A stretch of DNA of 64,000 nucleotides from Delphinapterus leucas (lineage: Eukaryota > Chordata > Mammalia > Artiodactyla > Monodontidae): contig NW_022098076.1 of the NCBI RefSeq assembly GCF_002288925.2, positions 66,691,964 through 66,755,963 on the forward strand, read 5' to 3'. Position 1 is the stretch's first letter; every line of letters starts with the position of its first letter. The position numbers were made by a program, and so were the translations under genes. Shown in pieces: positions 35,536 through 46,151 of this stretch. The notes beneath the pieces are model-generated. The model saw only the letters and a program-made list of their open reading frames with translations, had not been told where the DNA came from and did not search any database.

Positions 35536-36813
35536 ATCCCATTTGGTCTCCTACCATCACTGCTGCCGCACTTGGCTTCTTCTGGTAACCATGCTGTCCC
35601 TACCATATCCCCCTGTGGACAGATATAAGGCTTTTTTTCAACATTCCCCAAAGAGGTTTCTAAAGTCTGGGATCCTATCTTGCTTTTCGGTCTTTATAGG
35701 GTAGGATGTCGCAGCTGAGGCCAGGTCCCCAGTACCATTGCTGACTTCTCTGATGTGGACTTCTCATTGGCTGGTGGGACTTTCCTGGTGGCCTGCCCAT
35801 CCCCATAGCTGGGACAAGTCATACCCTTAACTATCAATATGTTTAAGGGTCTCATCTCCCCAGGACCTTGCCTTTAAGATTTTTTAACTGTTTTTTTGCT
35901 GTGTAATTTTTCAGCTGCTTTGTAGTCAGTTCACACACATGCAAGGTCTGTAGGGCTGGATGCTAAGATGAGTCTGTGTCAGCTTGACCCAAAATGTTGT
36001 CTAAAAGTCAAGGTTAAAATACCTGGCACTGATATCTGGGAACATCCACATGACCTCTTGACCCCTGAAAGTGCATTACTTTTTGCCTCCAACTCTGACC
36101 TGGATGCTTATGTGTGAATTAGTATCAAAGTTTACACTTCCAGTAGTTCGTTTGGACCCTCTCTCAAAGGAAACATTCCAACCGAACTTAGAACAACTTA
36201 CCTGCTAATTCCAGTGCAATTCTGGTTTCTGGGACGGTCAGGTGTTAGGAGGCAGAGCACTGAAAAGTTAACCTCCTGTGACCTGAGCAAAAGGTCATCC
36301 TTTTCACCTTTAAAATAATTTCACCTTTAATCATGAGGGGTTTTTTCAACGTTCAAAGGCTTTAGTAATTATTTGGGGCTTAACCCTGTAACTATTCTAC
36401 TACCACCTTCTACTGTAAGGAGCTCATATTTCTTTGGCCCGTGAGAGGAAATTACCAGAGAAGCAAAATCAGATTTTAGCTGAAGTCAAGACACATATTA
36501 AATCTGATGCTTCACAGCTGAATACAAGCCCCTCCACCTCCAACAGGCTTCTCCTGTTGGGCAGACACTTAATAAATGCTTTTGATGAAGGTCCTTCTGT
36601 CTTAAAAGGAAATTAGATTGTTCTGACACTATCTCCCCATCACTAAACTGTCGGTTATTATCCAGCAGCCTGTGATCCTCTGGGTGTTTGCAAATTGATT
36701 GTTTAATGGTTTGCATTCCTCTATGTCCACATTTCCAGGGTCAGCAGCCACATCTGCGATTCCCAGTGTAGGTGATGTGTTTGTCCTTGGCTGGTCTTTG
36801 GGCATTTCACTGA

Positions 36814-36815
<2 letters not shown>
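35536..36815. other. Unique sequence, no gene seen
   Basis: No open frame above 75 codons with a domain; several T runs (35630, 35880). 36400-36720 is rather balanced in composition and free of recognisable repeats, but nothing specific can be assigned. Confidence 0.42.

Positions 36816-36858
<43 letters not shown>
36816..36858 (+). repeat. (AC)n microsatellite
   Basis: About 21 uninterrupted AC dinucleotides; a likely length polymorphism and a Z-DNA-prone tract. Confidence 0.97.
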
Positions 36859-36860
<2 letters not shown>

Positions 36861-36889
36861 GTTTTGTTTCAGAACAATTTCCCAAGCTC

Positions 36890-37545
36890 TTCATTTATTC
36901 CCTTCTTTGTAGTTATTGAGTACTGAACATGTATGGACTAGCATTGGGCTAATTAATGGCTAGGGATACACTGGGATGCAAGACGGTGTAGATTCATGTC
37001 CTCATGGAGCTTAAAATCGAGTGATTGCAATTTCATATCATAGTTAAGACTGTGGATAAAATAAACAGGTACTACGATGGAGAATAAATGGGAAGGCCAC
37101 TGAATAGGAAAAATTTAAGCTGAGATTTAAATAAAATGGGAAAGGGTAGCCTTAAAAAGTAGGTGGAAGGAAGTGATGAACACAAAGGTCCCAGGGTGAG
37201 AGCTTCATTTGGTCCAGGACCTAATGGAGGGCAAAGGGGAGTGAACTTTGGGAAGAGGGTGACAGGAGGGAGAGGGGCTGTGACAGCATCAGGAGCCTTA
37301 CAGGTAGGGCAAACATACATCCCAGTTTGCCAAGAACAGTCCTGGTTTAGACCTTTGCCCCTGTGTAATTATTGATAAGGCCTCCTTTGCCTCTCCAAAG
37401 TGTTCTGGTTTGCACAATAAATTCTATGGTCACCCTACCTAAAGGCATGTCAAAGAGTTGGGACTTTATAATATGTAAGATATGAAATCATTGAAGGGTA
37501 GTAAGCAGAAGTACAATACGACTGGATTTATGTTTCCAGATTGTT
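36890..37545 (-). repeat. L2 LINE relic with an inserted DNA transposon
   Basis: 'ttattgagtactgaacatgt', 'gggatacactgggatgcaag', 'gtcctcatggagcttaaaat' and 'gggaaggccactgaatagg' follow the antisense L2 order, later resuming with 'gaaatcattgaagggtagta' and 'agcagaagtacaatacgact'. The break at 37302-37440 is a short DNA transposon. Confidence 0.7.
37302..37440. mobile_element. Short DNA transposon (MITE-like) inside L2
   Basis: The inverted ends are aggtagggcaaacat (left) and atggtcaccctacct (right, reading aggtagggtgaccat), 12 of 15 matching. Interior 'cagtcctggtttagacct' and 'tgttctggtttgcacaat' fits a common mammalian short element with 'cctggttt' arms. L2 text resumes on both sides, so it is the younger insertion. 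The superfamily was not determined. Confidence 0.6.
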
Positions 37546-38989
37546 CCACCTTGAGTCTGAAGGGGGCCAGGTGTGGAAGTGAACTATACTAAGGCTATTT
37601 ATTATAGGGGCCCAGGAAAAGCAGATGGTCAACAGAGCATCACATTTAGAAAATATTTTATGTTAAGCAACATTCTACCATCTTCTCTCTTTTCAAGCCC
37701 CTGCTGTTGCCTCCAGTAGATTAGACACTGTGGTGCTCTGTGGAGACTCCCCACCCCTTTAGAACTGAGCCACTCAGTCCCCCAGCTGCCAAAAGTGGTA
37801 GCTGTAGGTGGTTCACAGCTGAATGCCTCCCCAGGGATTGCTGAAGGGAGCTGCCTTGCTCAAAGATGCACCCCTTCCCTGGGGCAGAACACATCTCTCT
37901 AATTGGTCAATATAGGGGTACAAAGGCCCCATCCCCTTGCGTCAATTTAGGATATCTCTGAAGGGCCATCCCAGCTCTAGGCCTCTGTTGCAGCTGCAAC
38001 ACAATTCAATTTCTTCTCCACCCCATCCTGCTTCCTTCACACCTCCACAGGGGTTGTTTCCCAGACCACTCCCCCCCGAAATCACCTGTATACAAATATG
38101 CACTACAGAGTCTATTGCCTGGGTAACCTGACATACAATTCCAATGTTAGCACAACTTTCCATTAAAACGCATCTTTGGCATTATCCATCCTGGCATCTC
38201 CACATCTAATCAAGAGATAGAGCTTCCCCTCTGCTTTTCTGTTGGGTATACAAAGGATCTTTAAATTGAATCACCTTGTTTGTTTTGACCTGGATAATTT
38301 TATCCATAAATGGTTGTATTGGTTCATGACAATGGTTCTCTGTAAGCTGGCACCCTTCCCGCTTTTCATTGCATTCCAAGTGGTTATTTCAGATCTTGTA
38401 AAATAATAGCTCGTCTTTAAACACCTTGAGTTTTGATTACCTACATTTAGTTTCTTATTTTGGTACGTGAATTATTTCCTTAGAGAATGTAAAGATGTCA
38501 TAAATTCCCCCTTTATTTCTTTTATTCATGAGATTATTCCTAGCACTTCTATATAGTAATTTGAAATTTATTGAAATAAGTTACAATGGGACCCCATTCT
38601 TTATAGCTTGTTATCACCAAGAATGCAATATATCATGGATTAAATCATGCTCTCCCAACACATAACTACAACAGCAAAAGATGGATGCTGGGTCATTAAG
38701 ATATAACAGGAGAGAGAGTTGGTAATCTTTGTAAAGTAACCCATCAAGTCTTCACTCCCTTACAGGAGTAAGAGGGATAAATGTGCATGGAGGTGATAGG
38801 ATGGGGACCCAGAAGCAGGAGGAGAATGTTCACACACTTGTAGCACTGGGGCTGACCTATGCATCCTGGGGAAGTCTGCTGACTGATTTCCAGCCACATA
38901 GCCACGTGAAGTCTCCCTGTTCTCACCTCTGCTCATAGTAAAGGGCACATGGGAGAGGGAAAGAGTCCTACATAGACTTGCATACTCTA
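37546..38989. other. Unique sequence, no gene seen
   Basis: Frames at 37937-38163 and 38744-38999 overlap on opposite strands and lack domains. The rest is AT-rich from 38250 on. No repeat was recognised. Confidence 0.42.
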
Positions 38990-39075
38990 ATTCTCTCATT
39001 CAGTCATTCAACAAATATTTTTGAACACCTACTATGGTGCTATGCCTGGGTAGGACTGTACTAGGCAAAGAGCAT
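38990..39075 (-). repeat. L2 LINE 3' end
   Basis: 'cattcagtcattcaacaaat' then 'atttttgaacacctactatg' and 'gtgctatgcctggg' is a clear reverse-complement L2 3' end. Confidence 0.82.
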
Positions 39076-39464
39076 CTTGGAAAACCATTTGTGTCCCCTC
39101 CACCACCACCAATCATGACTTACATTATTCCTCTTGGTATTGAATCTCAAAACAGGATAGTAAAAATATTCCACTGTTTTTTTCCCTTTTAAAAACGTTC
39201 CTTTCATTAAAATTTAAAACTTCTATTTTAAGTCATCTGCTCTGAGCATACCTTCTATTGTGGAAATCTTTACTCCTTCTATTAATTTTTCTGGCTATAG
39301 AAAGATTAGGTCAAAAAGGGTATCTTCCTTAGTTGACCCAGAACTAAACATTGTTCTTAATACTTTTCAATAGCTTGCTTGCACCCTTATTTCTAAAATA
39401 TTGGCTATATTACGTACATATCATCTCCAGTTTGTGTCATAGTAGAAAGTATGTGGAAACCAGT

Positions 39465-39640
39465 TAGAACTTCAGCTCTGTAATTTATGAGCTGTTGGAT
39501 TGGTCTCCTTATTTAGTCTCTCAGAGCCTCAGTCTCCCCACCTGTCAAATGGGGACAATACCCAACTTAAAGGATTTTATGAGGATCAAAATGAATACTG
39601 GTGGTAAAGGCTTGAACCTCGCCTGACACATTCTAACTGC
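39465..39640 (+). repeat. MIR SINE fragment
   Basis: 'agagcctcagtctccccacc' then 'tgtcaaatggggacaatacc' and 'attttatgaggatcaaaatg' matches the MIR core in order. Confidence 0.8.
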
Positions 39641-39659
39641 GGGTTCCTCTCACTTTTCA

Positions 39660-41050
39660 TGCTCAGAAAGTCTTTGTTCGTTCACTTGACAGATACACAC
39701 TGCTGCTTAAATTGGGCAAGGCACTGCTTCAGGCCCTAAGGATACAAACTGAATAAGCAGGACAATGTACCTGGTGGTATGCAGGTTCTATTCTATGTAG
39801 ACAGACAGTGAATAGATAAAAAGAGAGCAGGCAGTGATAAGTGCTAGGATTAAAATCAATCAGAAAAATATAATAGGATGTAACTGGATATGGATAGAAT
39901 CGATAGAAAATAATTATATAAAAATATATAAACAATAATAATTTATTTTGAGTAGTCAGAGGGCCTCTCTGGGGAAGTAAAATCTGAGCTGAGACCTAAA
40001 TGACAAGAAGGAGTTAAGCCAACTGAACATCTGAAAGAAGAGCTTTCTAGAAAGAGGGAATAGCTAGGAGAGCCCTAAAGCAGGAACGGAGTTAGAGGGC
40101 TTTATACAAGGAGCGGGAGCGTGGTGGGCAGATGCCCATCCATTGTAGGCCATTTGGTCAGAGTAAAGAGCTTTTTTTTTTTTTTTTTTTCAGTGCCACG
40201 TGGAGCTGTGGAGAATTTAAAGCAAAGGGGGGGAGCAAGATCTGACTTAGCTGACTCTGAACACCAACAGGAAGGATAGTTGTGACGGAAAGAGTAGAGG
40301 GAGAGAGATCATTTAGAAGGCTATTATAGTAATCCAGGTGAGAGATGCTGATGGCCTGGACTGCCATGGGGGCCACAGGGTTGGTGAGAACTAAACAGAT
40401 GCTGGAGAGATCTTAGAGGAAGAGTCAACTTGGCAAGATAGGTGAAGGAGGTACAAACTACTAGGTATAAAATAAATGACAAGGATGTAATGTACAACAC
40501 AGGGAATACAGCCAATATTTTATAACAACTTTATATGAAGTATAATCTATATAACTCACTATAAAAAAATCACTTGGTTGTACACCTGAAACTAATATTG
40601 TAAGTCAACTATACTTCAATAAAAAAAAAAGAAGAGTCAACAGGACTTGCAGCTGTATTGACAAAAGGTGGGAAGTGAGGAAAAGCAAGTGATTCCAGGG
40701 AGGACTACAAGGATTTGACTTGAACCACAGAGGTGTCATTTCCTGAGAAAAACAAAGGAAGGAGCATACTTCTGGGAGAAAATCAGGATTTCAGTTCTAG
40801 AGAGTAAAAGTTTGAGATGCCCATTAAACATCCAAGTGAATATGACAAGAAGACAACATATAATTAAATATATGAGCATGGATTTCAGGGGAGGGATCAG
40901 GGCTGAAGATACAGAGAGATAAATTTGAGAGACATCAGCCTAAAAATGCTACTTAAAACCACAGAACTGGATGGGATTCCCAGAAGAGAGGGTGTAGATG
41001 GGGAAGAAAGGGGTGAAAGTGCAAACAAGCAGAGGACTTTAAGGGGGAAA
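39660..41050 (-). repeat. Long L2 LINE relic, interrupted by L1
   Basis: The antisense L2 series is recognisable: 'ggcactgcttcaggccctaa', 'gcctctctggggaagtaaaa', 'gctgagacctaaatgacaag', 'aggctattatagtaatccag', then 'gtgagagatgctgatggcct', 'gaaaatcaggatttcagtt', 'gtttgagatgcccattaaac', 'atccaagtgaat' and 'ttgagagacatcagcctaa'. An L1 tail at 40430-40630 interrupts it. A T homopolymer at 40171-40190 also lies inside. Confidence 0.8.
40430..40630 (+). mobile_element. Very short 5'-truncated L1 inside L2
   Basis: It holds only the last 200 bases of an L1 3' UTR: 'gaggtacaaactactaggta', 'atgtacaacacagggaatac', 'gtacacctgaaactaatatt', 'caactatacttcaataaaaa'. This belongs to a different L1 3' UTR type from the 13.1- and 20-kb copies, and is closer to the one at 61.2 kb. 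The TSD gaagagtcaac is perfect at 40419-40429 and 40631-40641. Confidence 0.92.
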
Positions 41051-41247
41051 GGCCAGTATAGAAAAAACAAGAGAGTATAAAATTACAAAAGCCAAGAAAG
41101 TATTAAGCAATGAGGGTATGATTCACAATTTTTATAGTCACTGGGCTTGCTTTACAAATACTCCATTAACAGCAAATGACATTAAGCCCAGTCACCACCC
41201 CGTCAACCCCAAGAGCCATTTCAGTGTTCACTTCTCAAATATCTCAG

Positions 41248-41692
41248 TGTTATGGGTTGAATTGTGTCAACACAGTAAGTTATGTTGCAGCCTTAACCCC
41301 CAGCATCTCAGAATGTGACCTAATTTGGATATAGGATCTTTACTGAGATAATAGAGTGAAAATGAGGCCATTAAGGTGGATCCTAATATGACCAGTGTCC
41401 TTACAAAAAGAGAGTACAGACACACACACACACACACACACACAGGGAGGATGCCATGTGAAAATGAAGACAGAGATTGGGGTGATGGAGCAGAATCCAA
41501 GGAACACCAAAGATGGCCAGCAAAGCACCAGAAGCTAGGAGAGAGGCATGGACAGATTCTCCTTCACAGCCTTCAGAAGGAACCAACATCTTGACTTCAG
41601 ACTTTTAGTCTCCAGAACTCTGGGACAATAAATTTCTGTTAAGCCACCCAGTTTGTGGTACTTTCGTTAGATGGCCCTAGCAAACTAATACT
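41248..41692 (+). mobile_element. MLT1-type LTR (ERVL-MaLR), solitary
   Basis: It starts tgttatgggttgaattgtgt and continues 'agcatctcagaatgtgacct', 'aatgaggccattaaggtgga', 'gaccagtgtccttacaaaaa', 'agtctccagaactctgggac', 'aataaatttctgttaagcca' and 'cccagtttgtggtact', ending near 'gcaaactaatac'. The polyadenylation signal aataaa is kept near the 3' end. An AC microsatellite has grown inside it. No flanking internal region, so it is solitary. Confidence 0.88.
41420..41444 (+). repeat. (AC)n microsatellite in the LTR
   Basis: Twelve AC units within the segment where related LTRs read 'gacacacagaggg'; a short expansion of a pre-existing AC seed. Confidence 0.93.
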
Positions 41693-42464
41693 GTCATTAT
41701 GCCAGAAGGGCAACCATAGGTCTGCAATACTCTCGTAGCTGAGGTCTCCTAGCCCCATATGCAAAGAACAAAATAGACTTTGGGACAGTGTTAGCTACTG
41801 TGGGACACATCCATGGCCTTTGTTCTCAGTGTTTGAAAATGAAACTTTGCTGCCAACACTTGTAAAAACTCTTGGAACAAAATCACCCACGGTGAGCGCT
41901 GTCAGATAGTGGGTTGATGGTACAGGAATCCCACTTTTGCCAAGAAGTAAAGGAGAGAAGCCTGCAATATTCAGGGAATAAATGAAATAATATGATGGAA
42001 TGAAACAAAAAACAAGCATGTTTATTCAATATAAAGTAGTAAGGAGAGCTTTCCATAAAGGAAAGCATGGCCCATGTGGCATTCAGACCTAGAAGTAACC
42101 CTAAGGAAGGGAAGGTGCAGGCTGCTCTCCTCCCCATTTGCCCAAATTAGAGATGGCTTGTTTTGACAATGTACACTCTTTGAAAAGCTCCTCTTTCACT
42201 CTGCCTATTTCTGTTCCCACAAGGCACACACTTGGTTTCTATTTTTATCCTAAATTTATAAAGTTCAAAAGAAAACGTGACTCGTTTTTACATTTAAAAT
42301 TTGGAAAGTACCCTTAAGGTGTTACAGTTAAGCTGTTTTTGATCATAAGGAGCAGATATTCACAAATGTGTTCAACTCAGATGGAGTCTGGGGGGATGGT
42401 GACTGCTGTCAGGACCCGCGTGAGGCAGTACAAGAGACCTTCAGTAGAAACCAAGAACTTTGAT
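41693..42464. other. Unique sequence, no gene seen
   Basis: Overlapping minus frames at 41795-42137 lack domains. No repeat family was recognised. Confidence 0.42.
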
Positions 42465-42690
42465 AGTAAAAATAGATCACACTTACATAGTGTTCCAGGC
42501 ACCCTGATAAATACTTTACATGTGTTAACTTATTTGTTTCTCACTATATCCCTATCAGGTAGATACTGCACTTATACCCACTTTACAGATGAAGAAACTA
42601 AGGTACAAGGAGATTAAGTACCTTGCCCAAAGTTACAAAGCTAGTAAGTGATGAGCCAGGATTTGAACCAAGATGAGCTGGCTCCTTTGA
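42465..42690 (-). repeat. MIR SINE, well preserved
   Basis: 'acccactttacagatgaaga' then 'aactaaggtacaaggagatt', 'aagtaccttgcccaaagtta', 'caaagctagtaagtgatgag' and 'ccaggatttgaacc' covers most of a reverse-complement MIR in order. Confidence 0.88.
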
Positions 42691-44134
42691 GGACTAGTCT
42701 ATGCTATCCCATGGGAACCTGAGTGGAACTGAAGTAGATTAGGGATTCTCCCTCTCGTCATCCTTCTCTCCACCTTTCTTGTATTCTCCTTCTCTCGGTC
42801 CTGCTCTTCCTCACCCTTCTCTTTCCACTCTTCTCCCTCTACCTCCCTCTGTTTCAGCATTTCTGTTCCCCCTCCGTGTGTCTACTCCATTCTCTTTTGG
42901 CCCCTGACTACCGTACTTTTTCTGTATGCTCTGTGTCTCCTTTCTCTACCCAATAGATTCTACTTACTCCTAGTTTCTGCTTCCTTACACCTTCAGCCTG
43001 GACATGGCCCGTTGTGGCTACACCAACCTCCCATTGCTCACTCTATCACTGAGATTTCTTGAGTTCAGAATCTCAGTGGACAAAATCCAATTGGGTCACT
43101 CCGTTAGGCGCCCCCCGATCTCATCGGCTGCAACTATGTGTTGAGTCATAAGGAACTAAACATGGCGGCCACGTAGGGCCAGGCCCAGAGCAGCCACTGA
43201 GAATGATGCCTGGTAAGAAGACTGTCACCTTTGTTTTTGTCGGAAAAACCGCCTACTGATGAATTCTGTCACAGATAAGCCTGCCAGTCCAACCTCTACC
43301 CCGCCCTGGCCCGTGCCTGAGCATCGATGTCCCTGGTGTAATAATGCTCATGTGCTGTGCGTCTCTGTGTGATGGCAATAGCTGATTGCCAGGGAATAAA
43401 TGAGAACCTTGTCTGGCTCCTCCAAGAGAAGACAAATGGGCTGGAGTTGCAAGGCATATGCGATCAAAGGGGAACCCAGGCATCTGGAGGCAAGAGACAG
43501 TGAACCATATCATTTCATGCGGAAACTCAGCAGAGACCAGCCTCTTCAATAAACCAGAGTTCTCCGTCTGTGTTGGGGGTAAAAGCTGGAAACTAGAAAA
43601 GAGAAGCTGCCTGGGTAAAGAGACAAAAGGAACTCAGCCTAAGCCAGGGCTAAGCCCCTATTTGAACTAGGAAGAGAATCCTGATTTCTCTGGGAGAGAA
43701 GAGAAGAGATGCTGAGCTACAAGGAGGCTGGGCTCACGGAACCAGACTAAGACATCTTAGAGTCATTAGAGCACGTGGAATCTCTCTATCAGGCTTGTGC
43801 AGTCACTGAACAATGAAATAGGCTCTGCAATATTTATCTGCACTTGCTCACCTGAATATATAAAGGAGTTTAAAAAGCAAGTCTGCTAGCAATTTTTTTT
43901 TCTGACTCTATTCCAGAAAAGTACTTTAAAGGATACGTTACTATGTTTCCACATATCTTTTAACAGCAGATTTGTTACAGTGCTGGACAAGTGTTAGTAT
44001 CCTAGTGTTCCCAGCCTTTCAAGATCACTCAGCCTTCCTTCTAGAAATGTTGCTCTCTTCTTTGATACAGTAGATTGACTGAAAACAGGTTTTCCATATA
44101 CTTAGAGAATAAAAATATTTTTTGCATTAAAAAT
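42691..44134. other. Unique sequence; pyrimidine-rich 42750-42960; CpG patch near 43090-43320
   Basis: 42750-42960 is rich in C and T without a simple unit. 43090-43320 has more CpGs than its neighbours (ggcgccccccgatc, atggcggccacgtagg) and no recognised repeat, so it may be a constrained non-coding element. The minus frame 43253-43549 (98 codons) has no domain. Confidence 0.4.
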
Positions 44135-44142
44135 AGAATCAC

Positions 44143-44333
44143 GGGCTTCCCTGGTGGCGCAGTGGTTGAGAGTCCGCCTGCTGATGCAGGGGACGCAGTT
44201 TCGTGCCCCGGTCCGGGAAGATCCCACATGCCGCGGAGCGGCTGGGCCCATGAGCCATGGCCGCTGAGCCTGCGCACCCAGAGCCTGTGCCCCCCGAAGG
44301 GAAAAAAAAAAAAAAAAAGAGGCCCCCAAAAAA

Positions 44334-44363
<30 letters not shown>
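44143..44363 (+). mobile_element. CHR-2 type SINE with altered 3' part
   Basis: The head and middle are near consensus (ggcttccctggtggcgcagt). The 3' quarter is abnormal: after 'cctgtgccccccgaaggg' comes an internal A run, then 'gaggccccc', then a second long A tail. A normal copy reads 'gagaggccacaacagtgaga' here, so about 30 bases are lost or replaced. The TSD is agaatcac at 44135-44142 and 44364-44371. Confidence 0.9.
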
Positions 44364-44366
<3 letters not shown>

Positions 44367-44371
44367 ATCAC

Positions 44372-44989
44372 AACAGACACATAGACCAATATTTAAACAA
44401 AGGATACACCAAATCTCATATGCTGACACTAATCCATTTTTCAATATTTTCAGAAATACCTAACAAACAATCCTACCACTAAATCGGAATTTGTGGAACT
44501 AGCATAATACGTTGATGACTAACCTTGTCAACTTATTTTTTAAATAACCTTCATCGTGTATGTCATGTTAGTAAAGGGTTTCCCTCTCCCATGCGTGAAG
44601 TTCCAGAATGAAAGTGGGTTGTTGCCATGGCAACAGAATACAAGGCAGAGAACTTCAGAGAAGGGGGAGGTCTCTATACCCAAGGCCACAGCTACAAGAA
44701 AACCCTGGGCCCCAGAGTGGTGGCAGCAAAGAGAAGCAACCTGCTATGACTTCACACAGCCAGATGGCCCGCTGTTGACACAGAGTTCCCCCAACTGCTA
44801 ATTATTTGCATAACTCTGGATCTTTCATTCAGGAAAATAAAGACTTTACAAGTATGCATTGATATGCTTATCAAACAGTTTTTCTCTTTGAACAGCCTAG
44901 TATTAGAAACTTTCTCCAAACACCTAGCATAGTGCCTTACACCTAGGAGCTACTTAAGAAGTGTGTGCTTAGCTATGTACTGGATCCCT
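44372..44989. other. Unique sequence, no gene seen
   Basis: The plus frame at 44556-44801 has no domain. A short stretch near 44930-44965 ('cacctagcatagtgccttac') weakly resembles an L2 3' end in plus orientation. Confidence 0.42.
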
Positions 44990-45710
44990 TCTTAAAGCAG
45001 GTATTGCTTAGGACACAGATATGAAAAAGACAAGTTCCTTCTCCTCAGAGAGCTCACTGTTCAGGGTGTAGACAAGCATATATCAAGATGCATATAACAT
45101 TACATGTCAGCTTAATGCTATAGCCTTGCCCAGATTATCAGAGGGGAAGAATCCAGAAGACAGGCACACCCCAGAGGAGAAAGAGGGGAAGGGGGAAAAG
45201 GGGGACAGGGTGTGTGCCACATGATCTGAGTTCTGAAGGGTGAATAAGGAGTTATGGGCGCTCCTTGTCTGTTTGTCTGTTTTTGTCTGCTTGCTTTGAG
45301 ATAGTCCTGGCAGAGAGGGCAGCAAGGGTAAAAGTTCAAAGGCAAATAGCAGCACTGTCCATGGCGGGAAAGGACATGCAGTTTGCTTTTGCTGAACAAG
45401 AATCTGTAAGGCAGGGAATGATGGGAGCTGAAGCTGGAGATACAGGCGGCTACGGTGTGAACACAGCATGGAAGTCCCTCCCCGGGAGGACCTGGACTGT
45501 ATCTACTGGGCAGTGGAGGCTCCAAGAAGCCAAAGCCTTCTTTTCGGAAGTACTGTCAGCAGCAGTATAGAGGATTGCTTAACAGATAACACTAGAGTCA
45601 AGAGGACCACTTCCAAGGCTGCTCCAGACATCCAGGCAAGAAACAATAAGATCCTGAATCAAAATGGGGTGTTAGGGATGGAAAGGGTGAGGACAGATTC
45701 TACAAACATT
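44990..45710 (-). repeat. Diverged L2 LINE relic
   Basis: 'gaaaaagacaagttccttct' then 'cctcagagagctcactgttc', later 'atgatctgagttctgaaggg' and 'cagagagggcagcaagggta', loosely follows the antisense L2 series. Part of the segment (45250-45300) does not match and may be an indel. The several open frames on both strands are not taken as genes. Confidence 0.5.
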
Positions 45711-45928
45711 TAGTAACCAAAATCACGTAGCTCCTCAGCATGATTCGTCTCCCCAAATCCCTGAGACTCAAATCTTCATTTTCCTCTCTATACCAGTTTT
45801 AACACTAAGAAAAACCTGGGCAAGGAAGGATAAGATTGTCAGCAACTGAAGCTCCTTCAATAGTACATAGCTTATACCATCACTGAACCACTTAAAATGA
45901 TCGTAGTCGCTTTAAAACCTATTGGTTG

Positions 45929-46137
45929 GGGCTTCCCTGGTGGCGCAGTGGTTGAGAGTCCGCCTGCCGATATAGGGAACGCGGGTTCGTGCCCCGGTCT
46001 GGGAAGATCCCACATGCCGCGGAGCGGCTGGGCCCATGAGCCATGGCCGCTGAGCCTGCGTGTCCGGAGCCTGTGCTCCGCGACGGGAGAGGCCACGACA
46101 GTGAGAGGCCCGCGTACCGCAAAAAAAAAAAAAAAAA
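45929..46137 (+). mobile_element. CHR-2 type SINE
   Basis: Full-length, near-consensus head, B-box region and body, with A tail. The flanks aacctattggttg (left, 45915-45927) and aaccctattggctg (right, 46138-46151) form a TSD with a one-base indel and one substitution. Confidence 0.92.
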
Positions 46138-46151
46138 AACCCTATTGGCTG

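Noticed and set aside
36629..36926. Frames with Cys-Val or Thr-His repeats
   Set aside because: They are read-outs of the AC microsatellite.
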